Counted from the stretch's first letter, positions 20,860 to 39,840 are shown. The stretch: DNA of 64,000 bases from Chelydra serpentina (GCA_037349315.1 JBAIAC010000057.1:16151501-16215500), one strand, 5' to 3'. Notes: generated from the letters alone by a model not told the origin. Numbers and translations are program-made.

Positions 20860-21770
20860 GGTCGGAGCCTGCCCATAACAAGGGCAGAGGCTACAGATGC
20901 CGGTAAGATCACCAGCCAGTGCCCTGTGCCCAGTGGAGCTCCACCCGGATCCAACAGGGTGGTAAGTGGGCATTTTGAGGGTGAGCCCAAGGGCGCTGTA
21001 CCAGCCTGTTCCTCGGATCCTGCTTCCCCACACTTCTCCAACCGCCTGTCTTCTTTCCTCCCTGCATGGGCCTCTGTAACTTCGGATCACTGGGTCCTCA
21101 ACACTGTGGTGCAGGGTTATACCCTCCAGTTTCTTTCTGTTCCCCCCTTCCATGTCCCTCTTCCGGGACCCTTCTCACAAGCAACTGCTCGCCCAGGAGG
21201 TTCAGAGCCTTCTGCAAGTGGGGGCCGTGGAGGAAGTCCCTCAGGAGTACAGGGGCAAGGGACTCTACTCCTGGTACTTTCTGATCCCCAAAGCCAAAGG
21301 GGTCTGAGACCCATTCTGGACCTGTGAGACCCCAACAAGTATATCAAGAAGTTGAAGTTCCGCATAGTCTCCCTGGCCTCCATCATTCCCGCACTGGATC
21401 CGGGAGACTGGTACGCTGCCCTGGATTTGAGAGACGCATTCTTCCCTGTATCGATGTTCCCAGGACACAGGTGATTCCTGCATTTCACAGTGGATCCCGC
21501 CCACTACCAGTTTGCGGTACTCCCGTTCGGCCTGGCTGCAGCCCCAAGGGTGTTTACCAAATGCATGGCAGCCTACCTCGATGACTGGCGTATCAAGGGC
21601 CACTCCAGGTCTCAAGTCCAGCGAGACATGTCAGTGCTGCAGCTCACGTGCCATGCCCTGAGCCTGGCGATAAATGAGGAAAAATCAATGTTAGTCCCAG
21701 TACAAAGGATAGAATTCATTGGAGCGGTTCTGGACTCCACCCATGCCAGAGCATTTCTGCCATAGGACAG
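20860..21770 (+). pseudogene. DIRS reverse transcriptase remnant (copy 1)
   Basis: It has AWASVTSDHWVLNTVVQGY, the motif A segment ALDLRDAFF near 21420, the motif B segment FAVLPFGLAAAPRVF near 21512 and the catalytic AYLDDW near 21575. Compared with copy 2 it has lost 33 bp between two TACCTC repeats just before YLDD, plus about 9 bp upstream. Stops at about 21325 and 21475 break the frame. Confidence 0.82.
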
Positions 21771-21989
21771 GTTCAAGATGATGGCGAGTCTCATTGCCAG
21801 CATCTTGGCATATTCCCTACCACGGCCCGGATCTGCCCCAGGTTATTGGGCCACATGGCTGCCACCATATCCACCATGCGAGGCTCAGGCTGTGGCCCCT
21901 CCAGCGGCGGCTGTCCACAGTCTACACCCTGTCCGGAGATTATCTGGACAAGGTTGTCACGATTGCATCGAAGGTACTTACCTCCCTGC

Positions 21990-22610
21990 AGTGGTGGACC
22001 GATCCGAGGATGTTCCTGGAAGGAGTTCTGTTTGAGAGTCCTCAACCCTCAGTATCTCTGATATTGGATGCCTCTGACCTTGGCCGATAGCTCATCTCAG
22101 CACGTTGCGAATGCAAGGGACGTGGTCCCCAGAGGGGCTGACATTGCACATAAACATCAGGGAGCTCAGGGCAGTCTGCCTAGCCTGCGGAGTCTTCCCG
22201 CCGCAGCTTTCCGGCCGAAGTGTGCGGGTACTCACGGACAACACGGCCTCGATGTTTTACATCAACAAGCGGGGCGGGGTGGGGGGGCTCGCTTGTTGGA
22301 CCTCTGTCGGGAAGCGCTCCAATTGTGGCACTTTGGCATCCGGCATGACATCCACCTGGAGGTGTGTACCTCCCTGGCATCCAGAATGCGCTGGCGGATC
22401 GCCTCAGCAGGTCCTTGGTCTCTCCCCACGAGTAGTGCCTCCACCCGGAGGTCATGCAGGTGATCTTCCAGAGATGGTGGGCTCCTGGGGCGGACCTGTT
22501 CACCACCAGACAGAACAGGAAGTGCCAGCAATTCTGCTCTCTCCAGGGCCTAGGCAGGAACTCCCTCTCTGACACCTTCCTTCTGTCATGGGAGGGGGAT
22601 CTGATGTTCG
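21990..22610 (+). pseudogene. DIRS RNase H and methyltransferase-like region remnant (copy 1)
   Basis: Pieces in shifting frames match 41756-42919: LILDASDLG (the RNase H TTDASSLGWG equivalent), LTLHINIRELRAV, VLTDNTASMFYINKRGG and FAFPPI-type sequence. These define the DIRS RNase H and the downstream DAM-like domain. Several stops are present. Confidence 0.75.
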
Positions 22611-22999
22611 CATTCCCGCCGATTCTGCTAGTCAGCAGGATCCTAGCAAAAGTCAAGAGACAAGGCACGAGTCATCATGATCGCCCCGGCGTGGCCTTGC
22701 CAGCACTGGTTCGGCCCGCTTGTGAACCTGGCCGTGGCTCCCCCATGGTCACTACTCAGCTGTCCAGATCTCCTCTCCCAAGACTACAGATGACTCCTGC
22801 ACCCAAACCTTCCCTCCCTCTACCTCATGGCTTGGCTGCTGAGTGGCTGAACCCGGAGGAAGAGGCCTGCTCCAGCCAGGTACAGCAGGTCCTCTTGGAA
22901 AGCAGAAAGCCCCCACCAGAGCGACATACCCACCTGGGGAAGTGAAGAAATAGATTGACAGAGCCAGAGGGGTACCCAGAAGTCACCTACCACAGGCCA

Positions 23000-23660
23000 G
23001 GCCCAACAAAGAAAGTAACAGTACGCCACTTTCCGTCATCTACAGCCCCCAGCTAAAACCTATCCAATGCATCATCAAGGATCTACAACCTATCCTGAAG
23101 GACAATCCCTCACTCTCACAGACCTTGGGAAACAGGCCAGTCTTCACTTACAGACAGCCCCCCAACCTGAAGCAAATACTCACCAGCAACTACACACCAC
23201 ACAACAAAAGCACTAACCCAGGAACCAAACCCTGCAACAAACCCCGGTGCCAACTGTGTCCACATATCTATTCAAGTGACACCATTATAGGACCTAATCA
23301 CATCAACCACGCCATCAGGGACTCGTTCACCTGGGCATCTACCAATGTGATATATGCCATCATGTGCCAGCAATGCCCCTCTGCCATGTACATTGGCCAA
23401 ACTGGACAGCCTCTATGCAAATGAATAAATGGACACAAAGCTGACATCAGGAATTATAACATTCAAAAACCAATAGGCTAACACTTCAGTCTCCCTGGTC
23501 ACTCAATAACAGACTTAAAAGTGGCAATTCTTCAACAACAAAACTTCAAAAACAGACTCCAATGGGAAACTGCAGAGCTGGAATTAATTTGCAAACTGGA
23601 CACCATCAATTTAGGCCTGAATAAAGGCTGGGAGTGGATAGGTCATTACAAAAACTAATC
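23000..23660 (+). pseudogene. GIY-YIG endonuclease domain of a Penelope-like element
   Basis: The open part includes TYRQPPNLKQILTSNY, the cysteine cluster KPCNKPRCQLCPHI, then VIYAIMCQQCPSAMYIGQTG, the VIY...YIG core of the nuclease, and after a stop INGHKADIRNYN with the conserved Arg/His region. A stop follows LCK at 23424-23426 and another sits in PIG*HFSLPGH. It is inactive. The Cys-rich segment before the GIY-YIG core is typical of these elements. Confidence 0.78.
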
Positions 23661-23841
23661 TTCCCATACTCACACCTTCTTGTCAACTGTTTGAAATGGG
23701 CCATCCTCATTACCACTCCAACAGTGATTTTTCCTCCCTTGGTATTCTACTGTTAATTGAATTGTCTTGGTAGCACTTGGTAAGGCAACTCCCATCTTTT
23801 CGTGTATTGTGTATATATAGCTGCTACTGTATTTTCCACTC

Positions 23842-23875
23842 CATGCATCTGATGAAGTGGGTTTTAGCCCATGAA
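23842..23875 (+). ncRNA. Hammerhead-ribozyme-like motif, probably degenerate
   Basis: It contains CTGATGA, a stem of TGGG...CCCA and then GAAA, in hammerhead order. The flanks GCAT (before) and ATGC (after) can pair as a helix I. Penelope-like elements are known to carry hammerhead motifs. However, an extra A follows CTGATGA before the stem, and helix III would need the bases after GAAA to be self-complementary; here they read GTTT. Activity is doubtful. Confidence 0.3.
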
Positions 23876-23935
23876 AGTTTATGCCCAAATACATTTGTTA
23901 GTCTCTAATGTGCCACAAAGACTCCTCATTGTTTT

Positions 23936-25125
23936 TACCTGGCAAAGTGAAAGCGGTTTTCCTGCTGGGCGGAGGAGCGTGGCATCTCCCCAACATGGTC
24001 ACCTGTGCAGTCCATCCTCGAGTACCTGCTCCACCTTAAGCAGCAAGGCCTCACACTTTCCTCCATCAGGGTGCACTTGGCAGCCATATCAGCTTTCCAT
24101 CAGCAGGTCCAGGGCAAATCAGTGTTCTCACACGACATGTCCATCCGGTTCTTGAAAGGACTAGAGCAGCTCTTCCCACCGGTCTGAGACCCGATTCCAC
24201 AATGGGACCTCAGCCTCATCCTTTCGAGGCTCATGAGGCCTCCCTTTGAGCCACTGGCCTCCTGCCCCTTGTCACAAGAAAAGGTAGCTTTTCTTGTAGC
24301 TATTACCTCAGCGAGGCGAGTTGCCGAGATTAAAGCTCTCACCTCGGAGCCCTGTACACGGTTTTCTACAAGGACAAGGTCCAGAACAAGGAGTAATGGT
24401 CTCAAGTTACAGTGGGGTCTAGGTTGGATATTAGGAAACCCTATTTCACTAGTAGGGTGGTGAAGCACTGGAATGGGTTCCCTAGGGAGGTGGTGGAATC
24501 TCCTTCCTTAGAGGTTTTTAAGGTCAGGCTTGACAAAGCCCTGGCTGGGATGATTTAGTTGGGTTTGGTCCTGCTTTGAGCAGGGGGTTGGACTAGAACC
24601 TCCTGAGGTCCCTGCTAACCCTGAGATTCTCTGATTCTATGACCCCACTCGGCATTCCGGCCTAAGATGGTGTATCACTTCCATGTTAACCAGGATATCT
24701 TTCTCCCGGTTCTCTGTCCAAACCCGCACTCGACAGCGGGGGAGAAGGGGCTGCACACCTTAGATGTCCAGCGCGCTCTGGCCTTCTACCTGGAGCGCTC
24801 CAGAGCCAAATCTTTATTGCGACCGCGGGCAGGATGAAAGGCCTACTGGTGTCCTCACAGAGGATCTCTAACTGGATCGCATCGTGCATCCGGACCTGTT
24901 ATGAGTTGGCATGGACTGAGACACCACCTATACCGAAGGCCCGCTCGACCAGGGCACAAGCGTCCTCAGCGGTCTTCCTAGCGCACGTCCCCATCCAAGA
25001 CATCTGCAGGGCTGCCACGTGGTCATCAGTACGCACGTTCCCTGCGCATTACGCCATCACCCTGCAGGGCAGAGATGACGCTGGGTGTGGCAGAGCTGTG
25101 TTGCAAGCGACACGTCCATGAATTC
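23936..25125 (+). pseudogene. DIRS tyrosine recombinase remnant (copy 1)
   Basis: Matches the 355-aa recombinase at 40707-41774: LKQQGLTLSSIRVHLAAISAFH, FLKGLEQLFPP, FLVAITSARRVAEIKALTSE (first catalytic Arg) and RSTRAQASSAVFLAHVPIQDICRAATWSS...HYAI (second Arg and terminal Tyr; the His of HxxR is Arg here). It is interrupted by a CR1 tail at 24387-24641 and by stops near 24187 and 24665. Confidence 0.82.
24387..24641 (+). mobile_element. CR1 3' end inserted in the recombinase region
   Basis: Starts at 'aacaaggagtaatggtctca', runs through the CR1 C-terminal codons and ends 'gagattctctgattctatga'. The DIRS reading resumes directly after it. Confidence 0.9.
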
Positions 25126-25149
25126 CTACCCGCCTCCGGTGGCACTGCT

Positions 25150-25446
25150 TGGGCGTCCGTCACCTATAATGGAATGGACACGAGGAAGTTTTGTAACTGG
25201 TGTTCTTCGAGATGTGTTGCTCGTGTCCATTCCACAACCCGCCCTCCTTCCCCGCTGGCGGAGTTTCCGGCAAGAAGGAACTGAGGGTGGGGGGAGCTGG
25301 CAGCGCCCCTTATACCTGCGCCATACGGGCGCCACTCCAGAGGGCTCCAGAGACCGTCCCCTACGGATACCACGGAGGGGAAAACTTCCGGCCCGGTGTA
25401 TGTGGCGAGCACACACACCTACAATGGAATGGACATGAGCAAGCAC
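25150..25446 (+). repeat. DIRS copy 1, internal complementary region and 3' inverted repeat
   Basis: 25150-25235 holds two facing copies of the terminal sequence ('tggaatggacacgaggaag' and 'cttcgagatgtgttgctcgt'), as expected of the internal complementary region. 25265-25446 is the reverse complement of the 5' repeat at 14974-15170. Confidence 0.78.
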
Positions 25447-26175
25447 CCGGGCTTCAAACCTTGTGACTGTTGCAAGAATCATGCCAGTCCGTGATCCCCA
25501 GAGAAGCTGTTTGAAGTGCTTAGGGGAAACCCACATTAGCCACAAGTGTCGCATTTGCTAGAGCTTCAGACTGTGGACCGAAAAGGAGCGGGACATTCGT
25601 CTCAGAGCGCTCCTTATGGAGTTGGCCCTTACACCAGCCTCGGAGCTGACCAGATCAGACTCTACTCCCAGCACTGCGGCCTCGGTGCGGAGCGTGCCTC
25701 CGTCACTGGCCTCAGACTGGCACCGACCCCCATCCCTGGTACCAGCTAAAAAGCAAAGAGAGGCTGGGAGGGGACGTTCTCCTACACCCCGTAAAGGGGA
25801 GGAGAGGGCTGGAGGAGAGCAAAGATCTGTGTGGCACAGCTCTTCCCCTCCGGACGGAGGTCAGGCTCCGACTCCCACTGAGCAGTCGAGCTCACTCCAA
25901 GACCTGCCTGCCACCCTGGGGAACGGCAGAGGCACTCAGCACCTGGTGGTGCCATCCAAGATGGAAGCCTTTCAGGCTGCTAAGGACATACTGTCCTTTC
26001 CGGTGCCGCCCACACTGGCCGCTGAGGTGCCCCGTTCAGGAGGTAAACCTACCTTGGGGCCGTTTCAACAATCCCCATCAGTGCGGCACTGCCCCTCGCC
26101 GGAGGGGGTGCCCCGTCAGCACTCACCTGAGCAGCGTTCCCCGGGCTCGAGGCGGCAGGTGCCAGTGGGCTAGCA
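25434..26175 (+). pseudogene. DIRS gag-like ORF1 remnant (copy 2)
   Basis: Cys/His-containing N-terminus (PCDCCKNHA, SCLKCLGETHISHKCRIC), a stop after it, then TEKERDIRLRALLMELAL and a Pro/Ser/Arg-rich part with KQREAGRGRSPTPRKGEER, ending at a stop at 26171-26173. It aligns with the N-terminal half of ORF1 at 43054-44274. Confidence 0.75.
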
Positions 26176-26280
26176 CAGACCCGCAGAGGCGCGGCACCTG
26201 TCCCCAGAGCCCTGCTCACGGCACCAATTGCCGGTACAGTACGGTTCACTGCGGGCACGTCAACGGTCTCTGACATGCCC

Positions 26281-26600
26281 ACTACCGGTTTGCAGTGCTC
26301 CCTTTTGGCCTAGCAACGGTGCCAAGGGTGTTTATGAAATACATGTTGGTGGTCACGGCCTACCTCAGGCGTCGGGGTATCCGGATTTACCTGTACCTCG
26401 ATGACTGGCTCATCAAGGCCGCGTCTGGGTCCAGGGCCAGCGTAGCGTCGAGATGCTGCAAGCCACTTGTTGAGCTCTGGGCCTGCTGATAAATGAACAA
26501 AAATCACCGTTAATGTCCAATGGATAGTTTATTGGTGCTCGACTCTACCCGAGACAGAGCATTTCTGCCAGAGGCCAGGTTCAGGGCAATGTCAGACCTG
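26281..26600 (+). pseudogene. DIRS reverse transcriptase remnant (copy 2)
   Basis: Encodes YRFAVLPFGLATVPRVF (motif B) and RRRGIRIYLYLDDWLIKA (motif C, YLDD intact), then frameshifts into a segment equivalent to the VLDSTRDRAFLPEARF part. Motif A and everything upstream are deleted. Confidence 0.82.
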
Positions 26601-27640
26601 ATTGCCAGCGTCACCGCACATCCGCTCATCATGGCCTGGGTCTATCTCAGACTATTGGGTCACATGGCAGCATGCACACGTTGTCTGCCATGCGAGACTT
26701 AGGCTGCACCCCCTTCAGCTGTGGATGGTGTCAGTCTGCTCCCTGGACAGACATCACGATCCCTCCAAGGGTACTTGCCTCTCTGCAGTGGTGGTCCGAC
26801 CCAAGGTTGGTGTTGGAAGTGCCGTTCGTGAGCCTGCAACCGATGGTCTCCCTGACATCGGATGCGTCCAACCTCACTTGGTGAGCACATCTCTGTACGC
26901 TGCGGACACGAGGGTTATGGTCTCGAGAGGAGCTCGCGTTACATATAAACGTCAGGGAGCTCAGGGCCGTCTGTCTAGCCTGTGGTGTCTTCCTTCCCCA
27001 GCTGGTCGGTTGGGTAGTGCGGTGTTGATGGACAATATGACCTCCATGCTCTATGTCAACAGGCGGCGAAGGGTGGGTGTTCATCATCTCTGTGCCAAGA
27101 GGCCCTCCACCTGTTGGACTTCTGCATTCAGCATGCGATCTACCTGGAAACCTCGCATCTCCCCGGCATTTGGAACACACTGGCAAATTGCTTCAGCAGG
27201 TCTTTCTCTCACCGCGAGTGGTCACTCCACTTGGAGAACATCAGGGAGCTCTTCCAGAAGTGTGGGAGGGGTTCCCTGAGTGGATCTGTTTGCCACCAGA
27301 CAGAACAGAAAGTGTCATCAGTTCTGTTCTCTCTAAGGCTTTGGCAGAGGCTTCCTTTCCGATGCTTTTCTCCTGTCATGGATGGGAGACCTGATGTATG
27401 CCTTCCCACCAATTCCGCTTATCAGCAAAGTCCTCTCAAAAACCAAGAGGGACAAGGCACGAGTCATTATGATCACCCCAGCGTGGCTGCGCCAGCACTG
27501 GTTTGGAACGCTTATGGACCTGGCTGTGGCAGCTCCGTGGCTACTGCCAGCCACCTGGACTTACTCTTGCAGGATCATGTTCATCTCCTAAACCCAAACC
27601 TCACCTCTCTCTCCACCTCACGGCTTGGATGCTAAGTGGC
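26600..27640 (+). pseudogene. DIRS RNase H and following domain remnant (copy 2)
   Basis: Frames shift repeatedly. Recognisable are LTSDASNLTW, the HINVREL-like part near 26940 and DNMTSMLYVNRR near 27030. ETSHLPGIWNTLANCFSRSFSHREW (RNase H end) and FPPIPLISKVLSKTKRDKARVIMITPAW follow. All match the ORF at 41756-42919. Confidence 0.75.
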
Positions 27641-27649
27641 TGAATCCGG

Positions 27650-28690
27650 AGGAACGGGCTTGCTCTAGTCAGGTACAGTAGGTTCTCTTGGAAAGCAGAA
27701 AGCCCTCCACCAGAGCCTTATCTGGCAAAGTGGAAGCGTTTTTCCTGCTGGGTGTCTGAGTGCAACATCTCCCCTACCCGGTAGTCTCTGCAGTTCATCT
27801 TGGATTACCTGCTTCACTTAGAGCGCCAGGGGCTTGCCTTCTCTTCAATCAAGGTGCACTTGGCAGCCATATCAGCTTTCCATCCTCGCTTCAAGGGTAA
27901 ACTGGTATTCTCGCATGAGATGTCAATCAGGTTTCTGAAGGGCCTTGAATGTCTCTTTCCACCGATCTGGGACCCGGTCTCCCAATGGGACCTCAACCAG
28001 TCCTCTCCAGGCTCACAGGTTCCCTCTTCGAGCCCATGGCTTCTTGTTCCCTTTCCCATCTGTCATGGAAGGTTGCATTCCTTGTAGCGATTACCTTGGC
28101 AAGGCGTGTCTCCGAGATCAAAGCCCTCACTTTGGAGCCCCCGTACTCTACAAGGTATTCTACAAGGACACGGTCCAGCTGCAACCCCATCTGGCTTTCC
28201 TACCTAAGATGGTGTCGTACGTCAACCAGGATATCTTCCTCCCGCTGTTCTGTCTGAAGCCTCACTTGACCAATGAGGAGAGGCGGCTGCACACTGGATG
28301 TCCGGCGCACCCTGGCGTTCTACCTGGAGCGCACCAAGCCCTTCCGCAGATCGACCCAGCTCTTTATCGTGACAGCTGACAGGATGAAGGGCCTTCCAGT
28401 GTCCTCTGAGAGGATTTTGAATTGGACCATCACCTGCATCCGTGCTTGTTATGAGCTAGCGCAGGCTGTGCCTCCACCGACAGTGAAGGCTTACCCGACT
28501 AGGGCTTAGGCGTCTTCAGCTGCCTTCCTGGCGCATGTTCCTATCCAGGACATCTGCAGGGCCGCAATGAGGCCTTCAGTACACACGTTCCCGGTGCATT
28601 ACGCCATCATCCAGCAAGCCAGAGATGACGCTGGCTTTGGCAGAGCTGTGTTGCAATCAACATGCCCATGAACTCCTACCCACTTCTGGT
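27650..28690 (+). pseudogene. DIRS tyrosine recombinase remnant (copy 2)
   Basis: Carries LLHLERQGLAFSSIKVHLAA, FLVAITLARRVSEIKALTLE (catalytic Arg), MVSYVNQDIFLPLF and MKGLPVSSERILNWTI. A degraded end follows, in which a stop at 28507 falls in the STRAQ-type motif. Frames change near 27770, 28060 and 28290. Confidence 0.8.
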
Positions 28691-28724
28691 GGTACTGCTT
28701 GGGAGTCACCTACAATGGAATGTA

Positions 28725-29060
28725 CTAGGATTGCCAACTTTCTACTCAAACAAAACCGAACACCCTTGCCCCGCCCCGGCCCCACTCTTGCCCTGCCCCT
28801 TCTCCGAGATCCCACCCCTAGCTCACCATACGCCCCCTCCCTCTGTCGCTCGCTCTCCCCACCCTCACTCACTCTCTTATTTACACTGGGCTGGCGATGA
28901 GGGCTCTGGCTGGGGGTGTGGACTTGGGTGGGGACAGGGATGAGGGGTTTGGGGTGCAGGAGGGGGCTCCGAGCTGGGGGGTGGAGCAGAGGGGTTCGGA
29001 GTATGGGAGAGAACTCCGGGCTGAGATAGGGGGTTAGGGTGTGGGAGGGGGGCTGCTGGT
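28725..29060 (+). mobile_element. Unclassified G/C-skewed repeat (non-autonomous DNA element fragment)
   Basis: Starts 'ggattgccaactttctactc', then a C-rich half (28770-28870) and a G-rich half (28905-29050) with near-complementary composition. I recognise the opening as a frequent turtle repeat, but cannot place it in a family or define its right end. Confidence 0.35.
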
Positions 29061-31003
29061 GCCCTTCCAGCTCCACCATTCGTTCCTGGGTGCCCTTGGT
29101 CAAGTCGCTTCCCCCTGTAACCGTGGGCTACCGCTGCCCTGCTTGTCCGATTGCGCCGTGCTCTGGAGCTGCAAAGCGCTGTCCGGGCTGGCTGGTTACT
29201 GGTGTCAGGGTGACAGACCGGAAGCCAAAAGCTGAGGCTGCAATGGGCTGGTACAGCCAATCTCACCACAGTGTGTGTGTGCACCTGGCAGTGAACTAGG
29301 GGGCAGAGGCCTTTCTTCTGAGGTTATCCTCTGCTCCGGTGGGGCCCAGCCCAGGGCACCAGGGAGGGTTGTGCCTAAACGCACTGGCAGCAGCTCCTCT
29401 GGGGCGCCGTGGCCCTGGAGCAGCCCCTCCCCCACCCAGGGACGTTGCACACTGGGGACAGAGAGAAGGGCTGCTGGGACCCATAAGGACCCCCAGGATG
29501 TGTCCTCCTCAGAGAGGGGAGCCAGGCAAACCGCTCCTCCCCGGCCTCAGCTGGGCCCTCCAGCTCCACAACCCCACAGCCTCCCCTCGGCCCTAGCACT
29601 GCCCTGCGCCAGGCCAACAGCCTCACTCAGACCTGTGCCCTCCCATCAGGAATCAGGCTGGCCCTGAGCCCAGCTTGCCCGGCCTGTTCAGCCTGTGAGG
29701 GAGTCGGGGGTCACGCTCCTGAGGGCACTGCTGAGGGGTTTTGGTCCGTGGCCCGTGAAAGCGGCAGGGCCAGCGGGGCATGGGGGGCTGGGGTCGCACT
29801 CCCTGAGGTACCCAGTGGGATTCCCACCCCCCAGGGTGAGGGGTCAGTGATGGCAGCAGCAGGGCTGGGCTGGCCCAGGAGAACGGGGCAGGGACTGGAG
29901 GGTTGAGTGGAGCGGGGACCCAGTGCCAGGGGTATGAGGAGGCGTGTTGGCAGCATGACGGGGGAGAGAGCGGTTTGGAAGGAGGAGCTGAAAGGCCCAA
30001 ACCTGGGGGGCAGAGGGGAACCTAGGGACCCAGCAAAGGGGAGCAGATGGGGGCAGGCAGAGAGGATACACTGAGCTGTGTTTGTTCTCCATCTCAAGCA
30101 CTATCTGCTCGACACAGGCCAGGGCATGTGGTGCCCAGGGCAGCGGCTGTGCCCGTCACTGCTGTGCTCCTGCCATGCCAGGCTCGGGGAGCCAGCCTCC
30201 TGTGCACGCTCAGGGTGGGGCAAGGCAGGATCTCGGGATGAGGCGTTTGGGCAGCCTACTGACAGGAGCAGGGAGCTGCCAGGCTCCTGGGGAGCTCTGT
30301 GCCACGCTGCCTCTGTCCCTGCCCGTTGCACTCCCAGGGGCGGGAAAGAGGACGCTATGCTGCTAGGGCAATTGGACAGGCAGGAGCCCAGCCTGCCATC
30401 CTCAGCCACCTCCTAGCCGCCCTCAACTCCTCCCCATCTCCTCAGTGCACTGGCCAGCTGGGCACTATCGCACGCCAGAGGCCTGGGCACTGGGCTTTCT
30501 CCCTTCGATAAGACCTGTCTGTCGCTGCACAGATCAGTGCCGGCCCATTTGCCAGCAGCTCTGCACTGACTTGCTCCTATTTTGCAGGTTTGCAGGCAGC
30601 GCCCCCAGCGATTGTCCGGACCCTGCTGCTAACGCGGTGTGTGACACTCCCCCAGCCCGCACCGGCTCAACTCCTGGGCCAGCAACAAGGAATCTCTGGG
30701 CCTCGCGATGCAGTCGAGGGCTGAACCGAAGGATCTGCTCTCTCCCTGGCTCGTTCCTTGCAGAATATAACATTGTGCAGGGGCTGCAGCCCCAACAGCC
30801 TCCAGCAGGCCGAAAGGTGCCTTTGGGTTACCATGGCGCTCCACAGACCAGCAGCCCTGCCAGCAGCAAAGCACAGAGGCAGCACGATGGAAAGGAGCCA
30901 TTGCTAGTCTTGTTGCCTGAAGCACTGGAACTGGAGTAGCGTTACTACTGGGGACAGGGACCAGGGAGCGGCTGGCACTGGGCGCTGGATGGGGTTCTGA
31001 GCA
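29061..31003. other. Region upstream of SLFNL1, no recognised gene
   Basis: GC-rich sequence with scattered overlapping frames. It may hold the SLFNL1 promoter and non-coding first exon, but no splice donor, TATA box or CpG-dense block is clear enough to annotate. Confidence 0.4.
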
Positions 31004-38785
<7,782 letters not shown>

Positions 38786-39229
38786 GTCACAGCGGAGCAG
38801 GAGCAGGAGCAGCACTACTGGAGACAGGGGAAATTGGTAAGGAAAAGAAATCAGTTCCTGTAGATTTGTATAGATTTTGAAAGTAAATTCGTTCCAATAC
38901 ACAGCACTGGCCTAGTAACTCCAGGGGAAGGCCCGCAGGGGCTGGCTGTAACACAGCATGTTTCACTCTAGCTCTGACTAGCTGGACTTTCTGCCATTTG
39001 GGAACCTGTGTGTCCCTGATCACTCTGACCAGGAAGTTACAAACCCCCGGAAAAGTAGGAACAATATTTCCCTTGGGAATTCAGGTGGAAACTGAGACAG
39101 TCTAAGTCCAGGGGAGAAATGTTTTCAGACCTGGCGACTTAAGTCAGCCAACTAAGGAAGTGCTGAGCACCCAGAGATAGTGAGTTGGCACGTGTGTGTT
39201 CCTCATAAAAACTGGCAACTGTGTGCAGA
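38786..39229 (+). other. SLFNL1 3' untranslated region and flank
   Basis: There is no clear AATAAA in this stretch. The first + hexamer downstream, near 39478, falls inside a CR1 fragment, so the transcript end is unknown. Confidence 0.35.
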
Positions 39230-39840
39230 CGCGGTCGCCCCATCTCCAAAAAGCTCTATTGGAATTGGAAAAGGTTCAGAAAAGGGCAATAACAATGATT
39301 CGGGGCATGGAACAGCTTTCGTACGAGGAGCGATTAATAAGACTGGGACTTTTCAGCTTGGAAAAGAGATGAATGAGGGGGATGTGATAGAGGTCTATAA
39401 AATCTTGACCGATGTGGAGAAAGTAAATAAGGAAGTGTTATTTACTCCTTCTCATAACACATGAAGTAGGGGTCACCAAATAAAATGAATAGGCAGCAGG
39501 TTTAAAACAAACAGAAGGAAGTATTTCTTCACACAGCGCACAGTCAACTGTGGAACTCCTTGCCAGAGGATGTTGTGAAGGCCAAGGCTATAACAGGGTT
39601 CAAACAAGAACTAGATAAGTTCATGGAGGATAGGTCCATCAATGTCTATTAGCCAGAATGGGCAGGGATGGTGTCCCTAGCCTCTGTTTGCCAGAAGCTG
39701 GGAATGGGGGCAGGGGATGGATCACTTGATTATTACCTGTTCTGTTCATTCCCCATTGGGCACCTGGCATTGGCCACTGCCGGAAGACAGGATACTGGGC
39801 TAGATGGACCTTTGGTCTGCTCCAGCCTGGCTGTACTTAT
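39230..39840 (+). mobile_element. CR1/L3-type LINE 3' end
   Basis: Carries the C-terminal ORF2 codons (LEKVQKRAITMIRGMEQLSYEE-like, with stops) and a long 3' untranslated part with 'gcaaggagttccacagttga' on the reverse strand, ending 'actgggctagatggaccttt'. An older subfamily than the ATTCTATG CR1 copies. Confidence 0.82.

Larger units (their letters stand above)
22941..23935 (+). mobile_element. Penelope-like element 3' part, inserted in DIRS copy 1
   Basis: The DIRS recombinase frame stops after LLESRKPPPERHTHLG and resumes at about 23936 with the matching 'acctggcaaagtgaaagcgg'. Between them lies sequence encoding a GIY-YIG endonuclease domain and a 3' end with 'catctgatgaagtgggtttt' and 'gttagtctctaatgtgccac'. 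Reverse transcriptase with a C-terminal GIY-YIG domain defines Penelope-like elements; here only the C-terminal part survives. A remnant of the terminal sequence of this family is also at 50300-50345. Confidence 0.75.
14974..25446 (+). mobile_element. Decayed DIRS retroelement (copy 1) with nested insertions
   Basis: Its 5' inverted terminal repeat begins 'ttcttcgagtgcttgctcat' near 14978 and its 3' repeat (about 25215-25440) is the reverse complement, ending 'atggacatgagcaagcac'. Own sequence is 14974-17605, 20853-22940, 23936-24386 and 24642-25446. The gaps are a CR1 (17606-20852), a Penelope-like 3' end (22941-23935) and a CR1 tail (24387-24641). The order gag, RT, RNase H, tyrosine recombinase is that of DIRS elements, which integrate with a recombinase and lack the DDE integrase of LTR elements. 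Multiple stops and frameshifts make it dead. Confidence 0.88.
25434..28731 (+). mobile_element. Decayed DIRS retroelement (copy 2), joined head to tail
   Basis: It begins directly at a gag start (ATGAGCAAGCAC then PGFKPCDCCKNHA) with no 5' repeat of its own, passes through RT, RNase H and recombinase remnants, and is cut at 28731, where a different repeat starts. Relative to the expected order, a large piece of gag C-terminus and RT N-terminus (between 26175 and 26281) is missing. The junction with copy 1 lies within a 12-bp sequence, ATGAGCAAGCAC, shared by the terminal repeat and the gag start. Confidence 0.82.
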
